A DNA stretch of 64,000 bases from NCBI GenBank assembly GCA_021030905.1, contig JAGFMI010000019.1, forward strand, positions 372,001-436,000. The letters are read 5' to 3'. The number at the start of each line of letters is the position of its first letter. The first letter of the stretch is position 1. Below the pieces are notes generated by a model. That model was not told the DNA's origin. It was given only the letters and a program-made list of their open reading frames with translations, and made no database searches. Below are positions 33,236-45,000 of this stretch, one piece after another. A program made the translations under genes and the position numbers. This stretch comes from Pyrenula massariospora (taxonomy: Eukaryota > Ascomycota > Eurotiomycetes > Pyrenulales > Pyrenulaceae).

Positions 33236-33900
33236 TCATCGTCAACATGTTTTACAGTCAGATACGAGGTCAATTCCTTCTCCCCATCACACATCTGTTA
33301 CTATCATTCATAGTTTTCCACTACGCTCTACACACCTCCAAACAGAGATTTCGCCGATTCCTTCTTCCCTTTCCTATACTTTTCAGCCCTCTCCTTCACT
33401 ACGTCAAAAAATCTCTCAATTGTCCCCAGCCTCACTAATCTCTGGGCCCAGCCCATCGCACTGAACATCATACACTTCACATCACCTCTATTCATCGACA
33501 AATGGCCCACATCAACGCAAAATCCAAGTCACCCATCATCCGGGTTGGCAGCATTCCCCACCACGTACCGGCTCTGAAGCAATCCGCAACTCCTCCCCCC
33601 GGCCACCTCGCACGACAGGGACAAAGAGCTACCAGTGGTTTTCCTCCTCCTCCGCCTCTCCAACTTCCCAACCTACTACTACCCACACACCCACCTCTCC
33701 CCACTCCTCTTGACCTCAACCCTCGCCCCCCTCCTCCCCTCCTCCGTCGCCCAATCCCCCCTCCTAACCCACCCTTCCTCCCCAACCCCCCGCAAGGTCC
33801 TCGTTCACACCTACACCGCCCTCTCCCAGCTCTCCTCATCCCTCCTCATCCCCAACACGTCATTTCCAGCCCCAAATCCACATACAAGCTATCCCTAAGA
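33236..33900 (+). other. Pyrimidine-rich tract with stop-poor frames
   Basis: The plus strand is strongly C- and T-rich, most extremely at 33585-33860 (runs such as CCTCCTCCTCC). All forward frames are therefore poor in stop codons. The 215-codon Pro-rich frame 33502-34149 and the overlapping 33635-33898 frame are probably composition artefacts. No domain is recognised and no ATG-initiated spliced model is convincing. A decayed gene is the alternative. Confidence 0.45.
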
Positions 33901-34929
33901 ACCACCCAACGTCCCAAAACCCAGAGAAGAGATTATCAAACACCCTCGAAAAAAGTCTCTCCCGCCGTCCTTCCCCCACTCCCTAGCCGACTTCCCCGTC
34001 CCCGCTGGCCATACACTTACACGAGAAATCGACGAGCCATGCAAAGCGCGAGCCAGGGGTGGACAGCGAGCGTCTTCAACCGACTTCGCGCACGGTCTTG
34101 CGGGGTGGCTTGGCTGGCGACCGTGAACTTTTTGGTATCACGGTTGTAGCAGCTGGGAAGGATTGTCGTTTGGGGGCTTGACTTCCCGTCTTGGTCAAAG
34201 GGTGGTGGTACTTAGTTGTGCTAGAAAGTTTCCAGGACGATGGATGGGTGGGTGGTGTGCGGATCAAGTGATCTGTCGAGGTAGCTAGAAGCGCCCGCCT
34301 TGTTAAGCTTCTATGGCCAGACTAAACTAAGAGCTTGTAGCTAGAATTTTAATCAAGCCGGTCGAGTTTCTTGTCCGAGGATTCCTGAGGGCCGACCTAG
34401 GAGACTGCGCTGCCGGGTAACGTTGAAGACATTTGGTGACGGAAGAACGTATTCTCGGATACTTCTCGTTTACATTGACATCTAGAATGGGACATACGCA
34501 CCTTAGGACTAACGATGAAGTCTCGAGGTGCTTCAAACGCAGCTCACATCTTAGGGGGCTACGGTAAAAAGGACGATAATCTGGACTTTGTCCCCGCCGC
34601 ATTTGCTATGCGAGGTGGTTTGTGACATCTTGGTCTCTGGAGATGCGCAAGGCATTTGCACAGTACAGTACATTCTTTCTACTTGTGTCTGGTCTACACG
34701 AGGCGGGGTGACAGCAGTCGTGGGCCCCATGCCGGCTACTAATCGTCCTAAGGGGGCGCCACGACTTCTGTCACCTTACCTCGAGAGCCCTTTTCTTTAT
34801 CTTCGCCCAAGCGACTTTAGCTCCTCCGCAAGACACTCCGCCGGAACTCCGGTACGACCTACAAAGCCACAACGGTCCACCAGGGCAGGCAAAGAATAGC
34901 CAAAGACCTATCCCCACACCCAGCATCTC
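33901..34929. other. Intergenic region
   Basis: About 1 kb between the pyrimidine-rich tract and the O-methyltransferase. No supported gene, repeat or RNA. Confidence 0.4.
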
Positions 34930-36123
34930 TCAAACCGCCTCAATCTCAATAACCTTCTCCAGCGCCCCCTCCACATCCCATATCCGCCTAACCCTCAACC
35001 CACCCACCCCATCCACCAAGCCCCTCCACTCCCGCTCCCTCCGCTCCTGCGCGGAATGCACCTGCATCATCAGCAGATCCACGCTTGTCTCAAACCAGCC
35101 CGCCTTCTCCTCCGGGATCACGATCTCATTCAGCAAGATCCTGCTGTACCCGGGCTTCAGAGCAGGCTTCAGTTGCGAGAGGATCTGGATGCATTGAGGG
35201 TCTGGCCAGTCGTGCAGGCACATCTTGAGGTAGTACGCCTTGGCGCCGTGGACGGGCTGGGGCGTGAAGAAGTCGTGGCCCATGGATTCGATGCCGTGGC
35301 GGGCGAGCGCGGTGGAATCGAGGGACTGGATTGTGGTGGGGAGGTCTTGGAGGATCAGGCGGCCCGGCACGGAGGGATGGGCGTTGTGGAAGCCGATCAG
35401 GTCGTGTCCACCGCTACCCCCGACATCGATCAGCAGGACATCGTCCTTCCCAGTCTTCGCATCTCCGAACACCGCCTCCATCATTCCTGGAGTCTCATGC
35501 CACTTCAGCCCAACCGTCTTGAATGACATGTGATTGCGCAACGCCTCCAGCTTCCGCTCCCGTCCGGGGCTGTTAACGTACTCAAAGAAATGCTGGTCCG
35601 TCTTGTACGCATACTTCCACCCACTCCGATCTTTATCCGTCGGATTCACGTACTTAGTGTCCCTCAGGAAATCCGGGAATACGTCAACGACACGGAAAAT
35701 CTGGTACATATCCTCGATCGCGCCTTGGGCCCCCAACGACGCAATGCACCGCGTGAGGTCGTTTGCGGTGTATGTGTCCGGTCCACTTTCGTGCACGAAG
35801 AACTCAGTTGCAACGTGCTTGAGGAGACGCTCGACGAGAGCGCGGTCCGCGCCCGTGTCTTGAGCTAGCTTAGCCGCGGTTATTGGCTCTGTAGTCTCAG
35901 CGAGGATTTTGAAGACGCCTAAATCGATGAGAACCTTTGTTGCCATGAAGACTGCGGGCTCGAGATAGCACATGCGCATGATGCGCTCGTGGGGCTTTTC
36001 GAGTTCATTGACGAGGGCACGGGCAGACTGTAGAAGGCTCAATCGCTGATTTTCATTACCTGGTTGCAGTTCCGAGGCCATTTGTTGAATTTTGCTCGTG
36101 ATGTGGGAGAGGTCAGGCGCCAT
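34930..36123 (-). CDS. SAM-dependent O-methyltransferase, plant COMT-like (class I)
   Basis: An unspliced frame of 397 residues starting at the ATG 36123 (MAPDLSHITSKIQQ). The frame is open 35 codons farther, but those residues look like leader. The N-terminal helical/winged-helix dimerisation region (LEPAVFMATKVLIDLGVFKIL, then ITAAKLAQDTGADRALVERLL) precedes a Rossmann SAM-binding core. Motif I is LLIDVGGSGGHDLIGFHNAH, followed by RLILQDLPTTI (SAM-binding acidic residue) and HDFFTPQPV. The catalytic His lies in KMCLHDWPDPQC. Such enzymes usually methylate hydroxyls of polyketides, phenolics or other secondary metabolites. The substrate is unknown. A second enzyme of the family lies 2.5 kb away on the same strand. 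Confidence 0.92.
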   Translation of the reverse strand: MAPDLSHITSKIQQMASELQPGNENQRLSLLQSARALVNELEKPHERIMRMCYLEPAVFMATKVLIDLGVFKILAETTEPITAAKLAQDTGADRALVERLLKHVATEFFVHESGPDTYTANDLTRCIASLGAQGAIEDMYQIFRVVDVFPDFLRDTKYVNPTDKDRSGWKYAYKTDQHFFEYVNSPGRERKLEALRNHMSFKTVGLKWHETPGMMEAVFGDAKTGKDDVLLIDVGGSGGHDLIGFHNAHPSVPGRLILQDLPTTIQSLDSTALARHGIESMGHDFFTPQPVHGAKAYYLKMCLHDWPDPQCIQILSQLKPALKPGYSRILLNEIVIPEEKAGWFETSVDLLMMQVHSAQERREREWRGLVDGVGGLRVRRIWDVEGALEKVIEIEAV

Positions 36124-37244
36124 GATCGCCTTTTGATTTTTTCCCAGTTCCAACGATCTCAGTTCAGTTCGAGAGGACCACAGCCATGTTGTCGTGAGAG
36201 AGACGAATATCCGGATATGTAGAGTCAAGTCGTGAACGGAAGGATCGCCAAAAGGGTCGCTTCATGCGGCGCAACGACGGATGACGTCCATGTTCAAAGT
36301 TTCCGCGCGGTTGGAGATCCGCACGCCGCATATGCGATGCTGAGTCACGCTGCGACGAGGAGCCAGGTTAGTTTGAGGTTCAAGTAATTTTCAGGACCAC
36401 CTTGTACATATTTACGAAAGTCTAATTGTTGCGTTTCCAATCAAATTTTGACGCTTCAGTTCTTAGACTAAATCGTGATGCTAAGCAGGGCCTGGCTGAT
36501 GCATGGTGACAGACATTAGGTTTAGGTAGCTATGATAGGTCACAAAAGGTCAAAAGACAAACAGGCGCAAGGAAAAAGAAAAGGATGCATTGTGCAGCTC
36601 TGTGCCATCTGAACTGGTATGCATGCTGGCTGTGCTGAGTTGAATAAATCAGCCTGGTGCGAGGTAGAACTTGCTTCATATGGGCGATGAAACCTTTGAA
36701 AGGGTCTGGACTGTTGTCAAGGTGGATGTTGAAATTGTTCTATTTCTTTGAGCAGCCTTGTGGGAATTGAAGAGCGTACGGGCAGGTAGCGTGGGTGTTT
36801 GCCCTCAATTTTGAGGTACATTTAGAGAAAGTTAGGCGCAATCGAATGGGAGGTCTCCCCTATTCGTTTGAACGGGGCAGGTAAGCCGACAGCCACCAAA
36901 GGCTTCAGTGTAAGACTTCGAGGTCTGCCTAGAAATAATTGGCTGAACATTCTGGCGCACCGTAGCCTTTTCTCTCTCTGGTTCTAAGCTTCTCAGGTAG
37001 CATAAAGCAACATGTAGGAATTGTTCTCATATATTGCTTAGTCACATGGGTTGATGAGTGTTCTATCTATGTGAAATATTTAGACGCTGAGCCGGCCTCT
37101 CGAAAAGATAGCATAGTATGAAACATGATATTCCCTCTAGCAGTTCTAGTCGCGTTCCCAGCCCTTCTGATTATGCCGATCAATAACAAACTCCCAATAT
37201 CCATGCCCTACTCGATGTCTTGACAAGTCTTTCCTGCGGTTCTC
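36124..37244. other. Intergenic region upstream of the first methyltransferase
   Basis: About 1.1 kb without open frames of note on either strand. It probably contains the methyltransferase promoter. Confidence 0.5.
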
Positions 37245-37463
37245 CTACTTCCGCCCCTTCTTCCCCTTTTCCTTTGTCAAAGTGTTCCACCACGGCTCGT
37301 ACGTCCCATTATTCTTGCTCGTGCGGTAGTGAATGAACCAGATCAGAATCAGCATCACGATCAGGCCGACGATGACGACAAGGAGGTCGACGAAGAGGAT
37401 TGGGTTGGCGTTGAGGACGGCGATGGCGGCCGGTGGGCCGCCGAGGAAGGAGAAATCGACCAT
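37245..37463 (-). CDS. 72-residue single-pass membrane protein, unknown
   Basis: A short frame with a strong pattern. The N-terminus (MVDFSFLGGPPAAIAVLNAN) is mildly hydrophobic, one long TM segment follows at about residues 22-46 (ILFVDLLVVIVGLIVMLILIWFI), and the tail is polar and basic, ending KEKGKKGRK. A basic C-terminus after a single TM suggests N-out/C-in topology or an organelle membrane microprotein. The family is not recognised. The overlapping plus-strand frames (37329-37632) are acidic or basic mirror images and are probably shadows. Confidence 0.5.
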   Translation of the reverse strand: MVDFSFLGGPPAAIAVLNANPILFVDLLVVIVGLIVMLILIWFIHYRTSKNNGTYEPWWNTLTKEKGKKGRK

Positions 37464-38644
37464 TGTGTTTGGGCACGAGAGGAGGGAGAGGGTGAGAGGG
37501 GAGTGTTTGAAGGGACCGAGTCAGGGTTTGGAGTGTGCGAGACGAACTGGCGATCTATGGGTGGTGGTAGCGAGCAGGACGAGGATCAGGATGATGAATA
37601 AATTAAGAATGGTATTAGGAGAGGCAATGTAGCTTCCTTGTCGAAAACAGATGGCTCAAGTGCAAGACGACAGGAAATAACGAGATGGCTAGAAAATGAG
37701 CAAGGAGTAAAGAAGCCTGCTTATGCCAGATAGATGTGAAATGCATCACCCATGACAGGAACGAGCTGTATTTCTTCCATTCCCTCCCCTTCGGACGCGT
37801 GGCCGTTTCGTTTGAGATAAGGAAATAAAAGTTTTGCTCAAGACACGGAATGTCACATAAGTATGGGTCCCGCGGTGTCGCGGTTATGGCGTGAGGTGGC
37901 CCGCACCCACGCTTTGACGGCCTCATTTTTCCTCTCTCTTTCTTTTGACACTGATTTGTTCGAACTTGGGCAGAGAACATGGCTAAGATTGTAGACCCGC
38001 AGTCAGAGTGCCGGCTCGATTTTGTATGTCTTCATTGATTGATCGGTGCGTTGAATTGCAAAGTGGGCCAGTGCTGAGACTGACCCATGTTGGTGTTCCA
38101 CGCGGCTCTCAAGGGTCCCCCCGAGCCCGAAGCGGGTGGCTTTTGGGGGCAGATTTGGTTGGCTCTTGGCAAAACCTTTTCGACGAGGTAGATCGCACTG
38201 ACCGAAATTCGTACAGCGTCTGATGTTTGTTTCGCCAAGCGTAGTGAGTCTATGCAGTGATGTGTCTTTAGACATTCGAGGTTCTTAAGCATTCAGAATT
38301 TATCAATGGGATACGAAGTTAGCTTTGAACATCGTATTCACGGTTGTGGCTCGTTTTTCGTCCATCAAAGCTACTGTAGTGTGATACAATCTAACTGCGT
38401 AAAACAGCTATCCACTGGTGTATTAAAAATACAGAGTTATCCACCCGCTCATGCTATGCTGCCTCATACCGTCACAAAAGGGAAAGCTCTGAGAGAGTCA
38501 TAGAATGTAACACGCTTAGAGAGCTGTAACACATGGCTCATTTCATCCGAGTGAGTCTCTGAGCCATCAGCTGTAAGCCCTTACTGCCACGTATCGTAAG
38601 GCCAGCAACATACAAACCCAACACTGCAAGAACGTAACAGCAGC
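37464..38644. other. Intergenic region
   Basis: About 1.2 kb between the microprotein and the second methyltransferase. Several frames of 60-120 codons on both strands have no features. No RNA gene or repeat was seen. Confidence 0.45.
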
Positions 38645-40294
38645 TTAGACGGACTTATCTGGAACAGAAGCGTCGTGAGAAAGAGCGCCAAGACCACCTT
38701 TTCCTGCCCCGGCCTCTTCCTGTGGCGCTAAGTAGTACCAGAATCCGTTGAGCTTGATGCGCTCGGGTGGCTTTCCATTGGCTTGCACCGCTTCTGCAAC
38801 AAGAGAGTCTGCCTGATGCTCCTCGTCGTTCATGGGAACAATGTGCACTGTTTGAGAAAAGGGATTCGCTTTAGCCTTCAGGTCATCTCTATCGCGCCTC
38901 ATGATTTCAACAATGCACGACCTGGTCTTGCTAGTCTGCCAGATCTTGACAACCTCCACAGGAGTTCCTTCGCAAAGTGCTTCATAGTCTCTCGCTGTTC
39001 GCTCCTTCCCACCAATGGTCATCATCATCAGATCGAGCCAGATAACGTTAGAATCTTCGGCCGTGACTGGCTCTGGAATAAGCAAATCGCTGATGAGAAT
39101 CCGGGAATCGTATGCCATGGCGGATGCGATGGCTTCTATGATCCTCCTCCCCTCAGGATCCTGCCAGTCGTGAAAAACACGCCGAGCCCAGTAGACTTGG
39201 GCGTTGCGGACCGGGTTGGGAGAGAAGAAGTCATGGGGCATCTTTGTAACACCAGGCAAGTCGGAAGGCGATATCATATCGAGCACGTCTTCTTGATCCT
39301 GTAGAATCATCTCGCCCTTCAGCTCAGGGTAGGCGTTCCTCACTGTCAAGAGGCAAGCGCCACGTCCGCCTCCGACATCAACCATCAGCGGACGGTCAGA
39401 GGAGTTGCCTTGCAAAAGGTTCTCGAAAGGATAGATGCCGAGGGTGGGATGTGCAGTTTCCCAGAGGGCAAGACCGCGGGAAAAGACTTCCATGCGTCCT
39501 GGATATTTCGATAGGACTTCAAAGAAGGAGATACCTTGCTCTCGGTGAAACCAGGAATATGGAGCATCGTTGTAGGTTGTGACATCTTTGAAGCCATGTT
39601 GTGCCAGATATCCGCCGAGCAAGAGGATTCCGCCGCCCATCTCATCCACGCTGTAGAGCATTGGTTAGAGCGATGAGATGGCCCAGAACAATGAATCGCC
39701 TCACCTTACGCGGATATACCAAGAGGCAGGACCGCCATACTGAGCACTGTAGATCTGCGACAGCGAATTGTGTTTCCACTCTCCTAGTGTAACCTCTGTG
39801 AATATGCCGCTTGAGGTCAATTGTCTCATCAAGCGCGCTAGAGTCGTCTGCATCAGCATGGCTTCATCGCAGAGTAGATGACTACACTTACTGATAAGGG
39901 GCTCATCGGCGCCACACTTGTCTGCCAGTTCTTTCAGCTGAGCAGTGCCTTCCTGTGGGATGTAGTCGAAGATTTTCGTCTCTATGCAAGCCCTTAAAGC
40001 ACCAAGAGTATGCAGCTAAGCATCACGCTAGTCAGCACCAAATAGAAAAACACCGTTACGAAGAATAACAAGTCCTGTCACCATGATCACGGGATATTGA
40101 CTCACATTGTTGACGAGCTCCATGCAGCCCTCTACTGGGTCTTGGACCTCGTTGATCAGATTCTTTGCCTGCTTGATGAGAGCCTGACCCGTATGTGCCT
40201 GCTTGTCAAGGTCGCATTTCATGGAATCGTAGCTGACGGCTAAGCTCTTGAGCGAATCAGCCATCGCGACAACCTGTTCGGAGTCGATGGCCAT
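38645..40294 (-). CDS. SAM-dependent O-methyltransferase (class I), four exons
   Basis: Minus-strand exons 40294-40106, 40015-39892, 39837-39705 and 39650-38645 give 483 residues. Donors are GTGAGT, GTAAGT and GTGAGG. Intron 2 is 54 nt and free of stops, so it could be mistaken for coding sequence; removing it restores the family pattern GADEPLITRLMRQLTSSGIF. The core has motif I (MVDVGGGRGACLLTVRNAYP), EMILQDQEDV, HDFFSPNPV, the catalytic His in RRVFHDWQDPEG, and ILISDLLIPEPV. A C-terminal extension of about 75 residues beyond IVEIMRRDRDD ends in a Gly/Ala-rich tail and is not part of the usual fold. The substrate is unknown. Like its neighbour at 34.9 kb it probably acts in secondary metabolism, but no polyketide synthase or NRPS is in the window. 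Confidence 0.9.
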
Positions 40295-41349
40295 CGCGAG
40301 GACTAGCCTAGAACTTCTTGAGACCGGGTAGTTGAATATCGAATGTCAACATTGGATATAGGGTGTAGGGTTTGGAGGGTTTGCCGCAAATGCTGGGGTA
40401 TGGCAGGGTTCCGCAAGAGAAGGCAACAGCCTTCGGCAATCTTGTGACCGAGCAAGAGACTTTGGCGTGATTATAATTGTTACAATAAAGAAGAAAAGGA
40501 AAGCGCCGCTGACCGATGTTCTCAGGGCAGTCGCAACCGGCGTGATGACCGACAACTCGCGAAAATGATAAAAGAAGTCGCGGGAAATCGCGGAGGCGAA
40601 TATCCATTGCTAGCCATCATTCACTGAGATCCGGCTAGGGATGCCTGGAGCCGCGAGACAACGAGGAAAATACCTACAAAATGCGATGTGATCCTCTGGA
40701 GGGTTTGTGCTCATTCAAGGTGGGGTCAAAGTTCAATATGCTGGCTCCCTTGTCGTGCGGCGCACCGAGTCTAGCACTGAGTGAGCCGGTGATTTGCATC
40801 CTGGATCCTGGGGCTCGCTTGCCATCCGACTGCAGTAGGAGTCCTAGCGTGGATGACGGCGCTCGGTAATGGCTCCTACCAAAACTGTCGGCTGTCAAGG
40901 GCTTCTGGAACCAATCGCTATATTTCTTTGACGCGTTTGGATACCCAAGCTAGACAGGCAAGGCTTGAGATCAGGCTGACCCCAAAGATGCTGCTCGGAC
41001 ATGTCAGTACATGCCATGGGGATACTTTGTCACCGTCACAATGCAGGACAAGGCCCAGGACCAAGGCTTCGGTGACCGCCACCTGGAGGTTCGCCGAGTC
41101 AAGTGGCTCGAGGTGACGGGGAGACCGCGACAATGAAAGGTGCCCTCACCTCCTGCAGCAAGCCGCTCCGGGATCCTTGGGCTAGGCGCGAACCTCGCAG
41201 CAGGCCAGATTAGAAGGGGCAGAGAGGTTGAAGCAGGCCACTGGCATTGGCTTCCTGCCTTGGAGACTCGTTGGTCCTCTGCGAAAGCTGCGGCATGGAT
41301 GGAGCCGCTGCCGGTGCCAGGATGCTAGAACCTCATTTGAGTTGTCCCT
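40295..41349. other. Intergenic region
   Basis: About 1 kb. Frames at 40674-40898, 40853-41116 and 40918-41133 are short and featureless. A relic of further metabolic genes cannot be excluded, but nothing is recognisable. Confidence 0.4.
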
Positions 41350-41934
41350 TCAAGTCGCAAAAATAGGTAGCCACGTGGCTTCGGTTGAGAAACATAATAG
41401 CAGCAATTCCACGAAATGTGCTACCCACTGCTCATCGTCTCTTCCATAGTAGCGCACGTCTTTTAAATGCAACGGAAGAACCTTAGCCATGCTCATGAAT
41501 GCAGCAGTGTATCCATGACCAGCATCGGTATCCACGACCACAACCCGGGATTCAGGTATCAGAACAGCCTGGAGTCGTAAAAGAAGACCAGTACTTGGCA
41601 TGCGCCTGGCTTCGTCAGTGGTTATGAATGCCTTTGACCTAGAGCCGAATCCTTGCCGAGGTCATTGCGAAGGTCCAAAAAGAATGCTAGAATGGTTCTC
41701 CATAGTATCCGTCAAAATAACCTCTTGCGGCAACGCCTCCCGTTCCTCGCGCTTTGACACCTAGTTGAGATAGTCGGGCCGCCCGTCACCAGGAAAGAAA
41801 AGCTCTATGGTGCCTGATGCGGAAGAGCAGGATTCTTCTTTGACCACTAAAGGCGCGACATGGTCGTCGACAACCCCACGAGATCTACGCTGTGCCTCAC
41901 ATGGATGCATGGCTTGTATGACCGCCTCTGGCAT
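41350..41934 (-). pseudogene. Unidentified 195-codon frame with two in-frame stops
   Basis: From an ATG at 41934 to the stop at 41350 one frame continues with only two interruptions, TAG at 41761-41763 and TGA at 41662-41664. Codon content looks protein-like. The last third carries an ordered pattern (STGLLLRLQAVLIPESRVVV, then DTDAGHGYTAAFMSMAKVLP). The family is not recognised. An additional TAG lies just upstream of the ATG in the same frame, so the relic may extend left. It could be a fortuitous open frame. The next gene downstream on the same strand is neo1, about 5.4 kb of unrelated coding away in reading order. Confidence 0.35.
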
Positions 41935-42079
41935 TGGCGTGCTGTCGTGCGAGCCCTATCCCTGCGAGCACCGAGAGCGGTGAATTCCTAATCACGCAAA
42001 AGCATTAGAGCTGGGTTTGGAAAGGTTAAACATTTGCTGCTGCTCTCTACAAGTGGCCCAAAGATAACGCCACAAACGC

Positions 42080-45000
42080 TCAGATACCGCGAACCTTCCG
42101 ATAGGAGGGTGGTTTCCATGCCCTTTTGATCAGTTTTCCACCCCAGACCGGCACCAGACTGATCGCCGCAACCGCCGCAACGCGCCAAACCCATCCCCAT
42201 GTGATGACATACGCCAAATCAAAATACCGACCAAGAAATGGCACGCTGCCTGCATAGATAGCTCCTGTCCCAACAATGCAAAGAATCATAATCGGATGCC
42301 ATGTCGTGACCGACACAGCCACCATGATGAGCTCGTTGAGAACCAAGACCGTGAAGCTCACGCTGATGAGACGTGGCCCTGTGACAGCCCCCACGAGCAA
42401 TTGGCTGAGGCCTTGAATCACTGTCCCTTGATAAATCGAAACAAGCACCCAGGTGAAAAAGGTGCTATAGCTGAGACTCTGTCCGGTCTTCAACTCCTTG
42501 TACAGCTCGGGATACAGATTTGCCAGCTTTTCATCCACGTCGCGGTCCAACACTAACGAAAAGACTGGCGCCATTGTGTAAACCGTCGCGTAACCTACAA
42601 GGAGCCAATCAACGAAAAGGCCTTTTGGATCAAAGTGTCCAGCAATGCTGTACATCGTTTGACAGACACTGATGATGAGACCGCGGTGGATGATGAATTG
42701 TGCCAGCTTCGCCGACCGCTTGTAGCTGTTCCGTCCATGCCAGACAAGAAGCTTGGTAAGGTGACAGAACTGGGTGACGCTGAAGTCAGCCGCGAGCGAG
42801 GCTTGCCGACCCTCTTTTCCCACAATCCCTATACCGACGTCTGCGGCCTGAATCATACTAACATCGTTCCCGCCATCGCCAATACAGCATATTCGCTTGC
42901 GTGTGTGCTGACGAATGAGATTGGCGACTTCAGCCTTTTGTGTTGGCGAACATCGACAGGCCACCACAGCCGGAAGTAGCACCGCTAAGGAAATGAATGG
43001 CGCACGAAAATGGGAAAGCATCAAGGCTAAAGATTCTCCATCAACGAGCAAGCAAGAATCCGTCTTATTTCGGAGAAAATCAAGAGCATCTTGTGCTGCA
43101 GACTTTTGACGAAGCTTTGCCACAGTGTGAATGTACTGACCACGAGCGACAAGTTTGGCGGATATAGCAACACACCGGGCCGTCTCTACTTTGTCCCCAG
43201 TAAGCATCCAAATCTTTACGCCAGCATTTCGTAGTAGCTCGAGTGACGGCTTGACGTCTGTTTGCAACTTATCTTCCACACCAGTTACGCCGAGCAGTTC
43301 AAGGTCGCTTTCAAGGTGCTTCTTGACAACTGCCGCCATGCCAGCATCTCGGTCCTGAAGAGCAAGGGAGGCTTCTTTGTACTCAGCTGCAAAAGCCTTG
43401 TAATGTTGATCAGTCAAACGCTTCCTCCCGACTACTAAGGTGCGCAATCCTTCTCTCGCCATGTTCGCAGTTTCTTCGTCAAGCCAGTCATTGGCCGCCA
43501 CTATTGCGCTCATGACTGTATCGGCGCCTTTCTGAAAGAACCACACATCATCCTCTTGACCGTTAGGTGTCCCCGATATAACGTCGCCTGTGTCGAATCG
43601 TACAATGACGCCCATCCGTTTGCTCTCAGATGTGAAAGGAAAAATGTCCAAAATATGCACTCTAACAACAATTCGGCCCGTAGCGACGGACTGCAGGGTG
43701 ATACTCTTGCGGTCGCGGTGGACAAGTCGCAGGCCAACATTTTCGGTATATTGGACGATAGCTATCTCATCAGGGGAAGATGCTTGATATGTCACGGTCC
43801 TCTCGCCATCCTTTTCATCAGTGGTAGGTGTAACATTGTGGCACAACGCGAGGGCCAAGAGGAGATCTCGTACTCGGGACCCAATCTCACGTCGTGTCCT
43901 TGTTGCCGTACCTGTCGGAGCTTGGTTGGCATGAGTGGACATTGGCGTGACGAGGACACTAGGCTGCAAAGCATCGTTGGCAGGTGCGCTTGCGAATCCC
44001 TGCCGAATATAAGAAGCGACTTCATCCATGGCGTCATTTGCATACGACACTGTGCCGACGTGGATTTTCCGGAGTTCCATTTCATTTTGCGTCAAGGTAC
44101 CAGTTTTGTCAGAGAGCAGGTATTCGATCCTTCCGAGGTCTTCAGGAATAGTGCTTGTTCTTACAACAGTCTCAGGAATCCCACTGTCCTTTTCAATGAA
44201 GCGTGCGTATACCGATTTGCCCATGTCGAGATTGACTCGTAGACTGATAGGAATGATAGTCGAAAAGAGTATCAAGTATATCAGTATCGCGACATACCAT
44301 TTCTTCTTGTTTGTCGGCTCAAAGCCTTCTAGAGCAACGAGCACAATAGACAGGGTTAAAGTAAGAAGACACAGTATCTTCGTCAGGTTGTTGATCTCAT
44401 GCTCAAGCAAGCCAGTTTTGGATCTTGAAGGAGCAGTAGACATTGCTGAGCGAGTTTGTGACCCAGTATAGATAACCACTGCATAGGTAGTTGTGTTTGA
44501 GGCCAGCACGGTGTTTGCCCATGCAGTGTTATCAATCGTAAGAGGGGTGGACTTCATCTTGGGCAAGGTATCCTCCGGAGTTGATGAATCGGACTGAGCA
44601 GTGTTGGTAGCTAGCTTATCTATGTGAGGATCATACGCAGCGTGCTCCGGCAGTCGAAGTTCAATGGTACCGACAAACTCGTTGACCATCTTGCTTGGGG
44701 CGTTCGCAGATATTTGAAGCCTGGAAAAGTCTTCTGGATTCAAGGACTGGGTGAGTGGAGACGGAAGTCGTAGTTTCCAGTCCGTCTCGCCGTCAAGTTG
44801 ATCGGTTCGAATAAAAGTCTCGCCACTATCGTGCGACTCAGATTGATCCCCATCGGCATTACCAGAGCCAGATACCTCCTCTGTCGCGTCCGAAGCTCCT
44901 TGGGTACCATATTCGGAAGCTTCCATCACAGATGACTCATTGGGTCTGCTTTGCAGAATAACACAGTCTGCTGGAAAACGTTCATTCTTCTTAAGCACCA

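Noticed and set aside
33502-34149. 215-codon Pro-rich frame and overlapping 33635-33898 frame
   Set aside because: The plus strand is extremely pyrimidine-rich here, so stops are rare in all forward frames. The frames have no domain, and a second frame looks equally plausible. Kept only as a composition tract.
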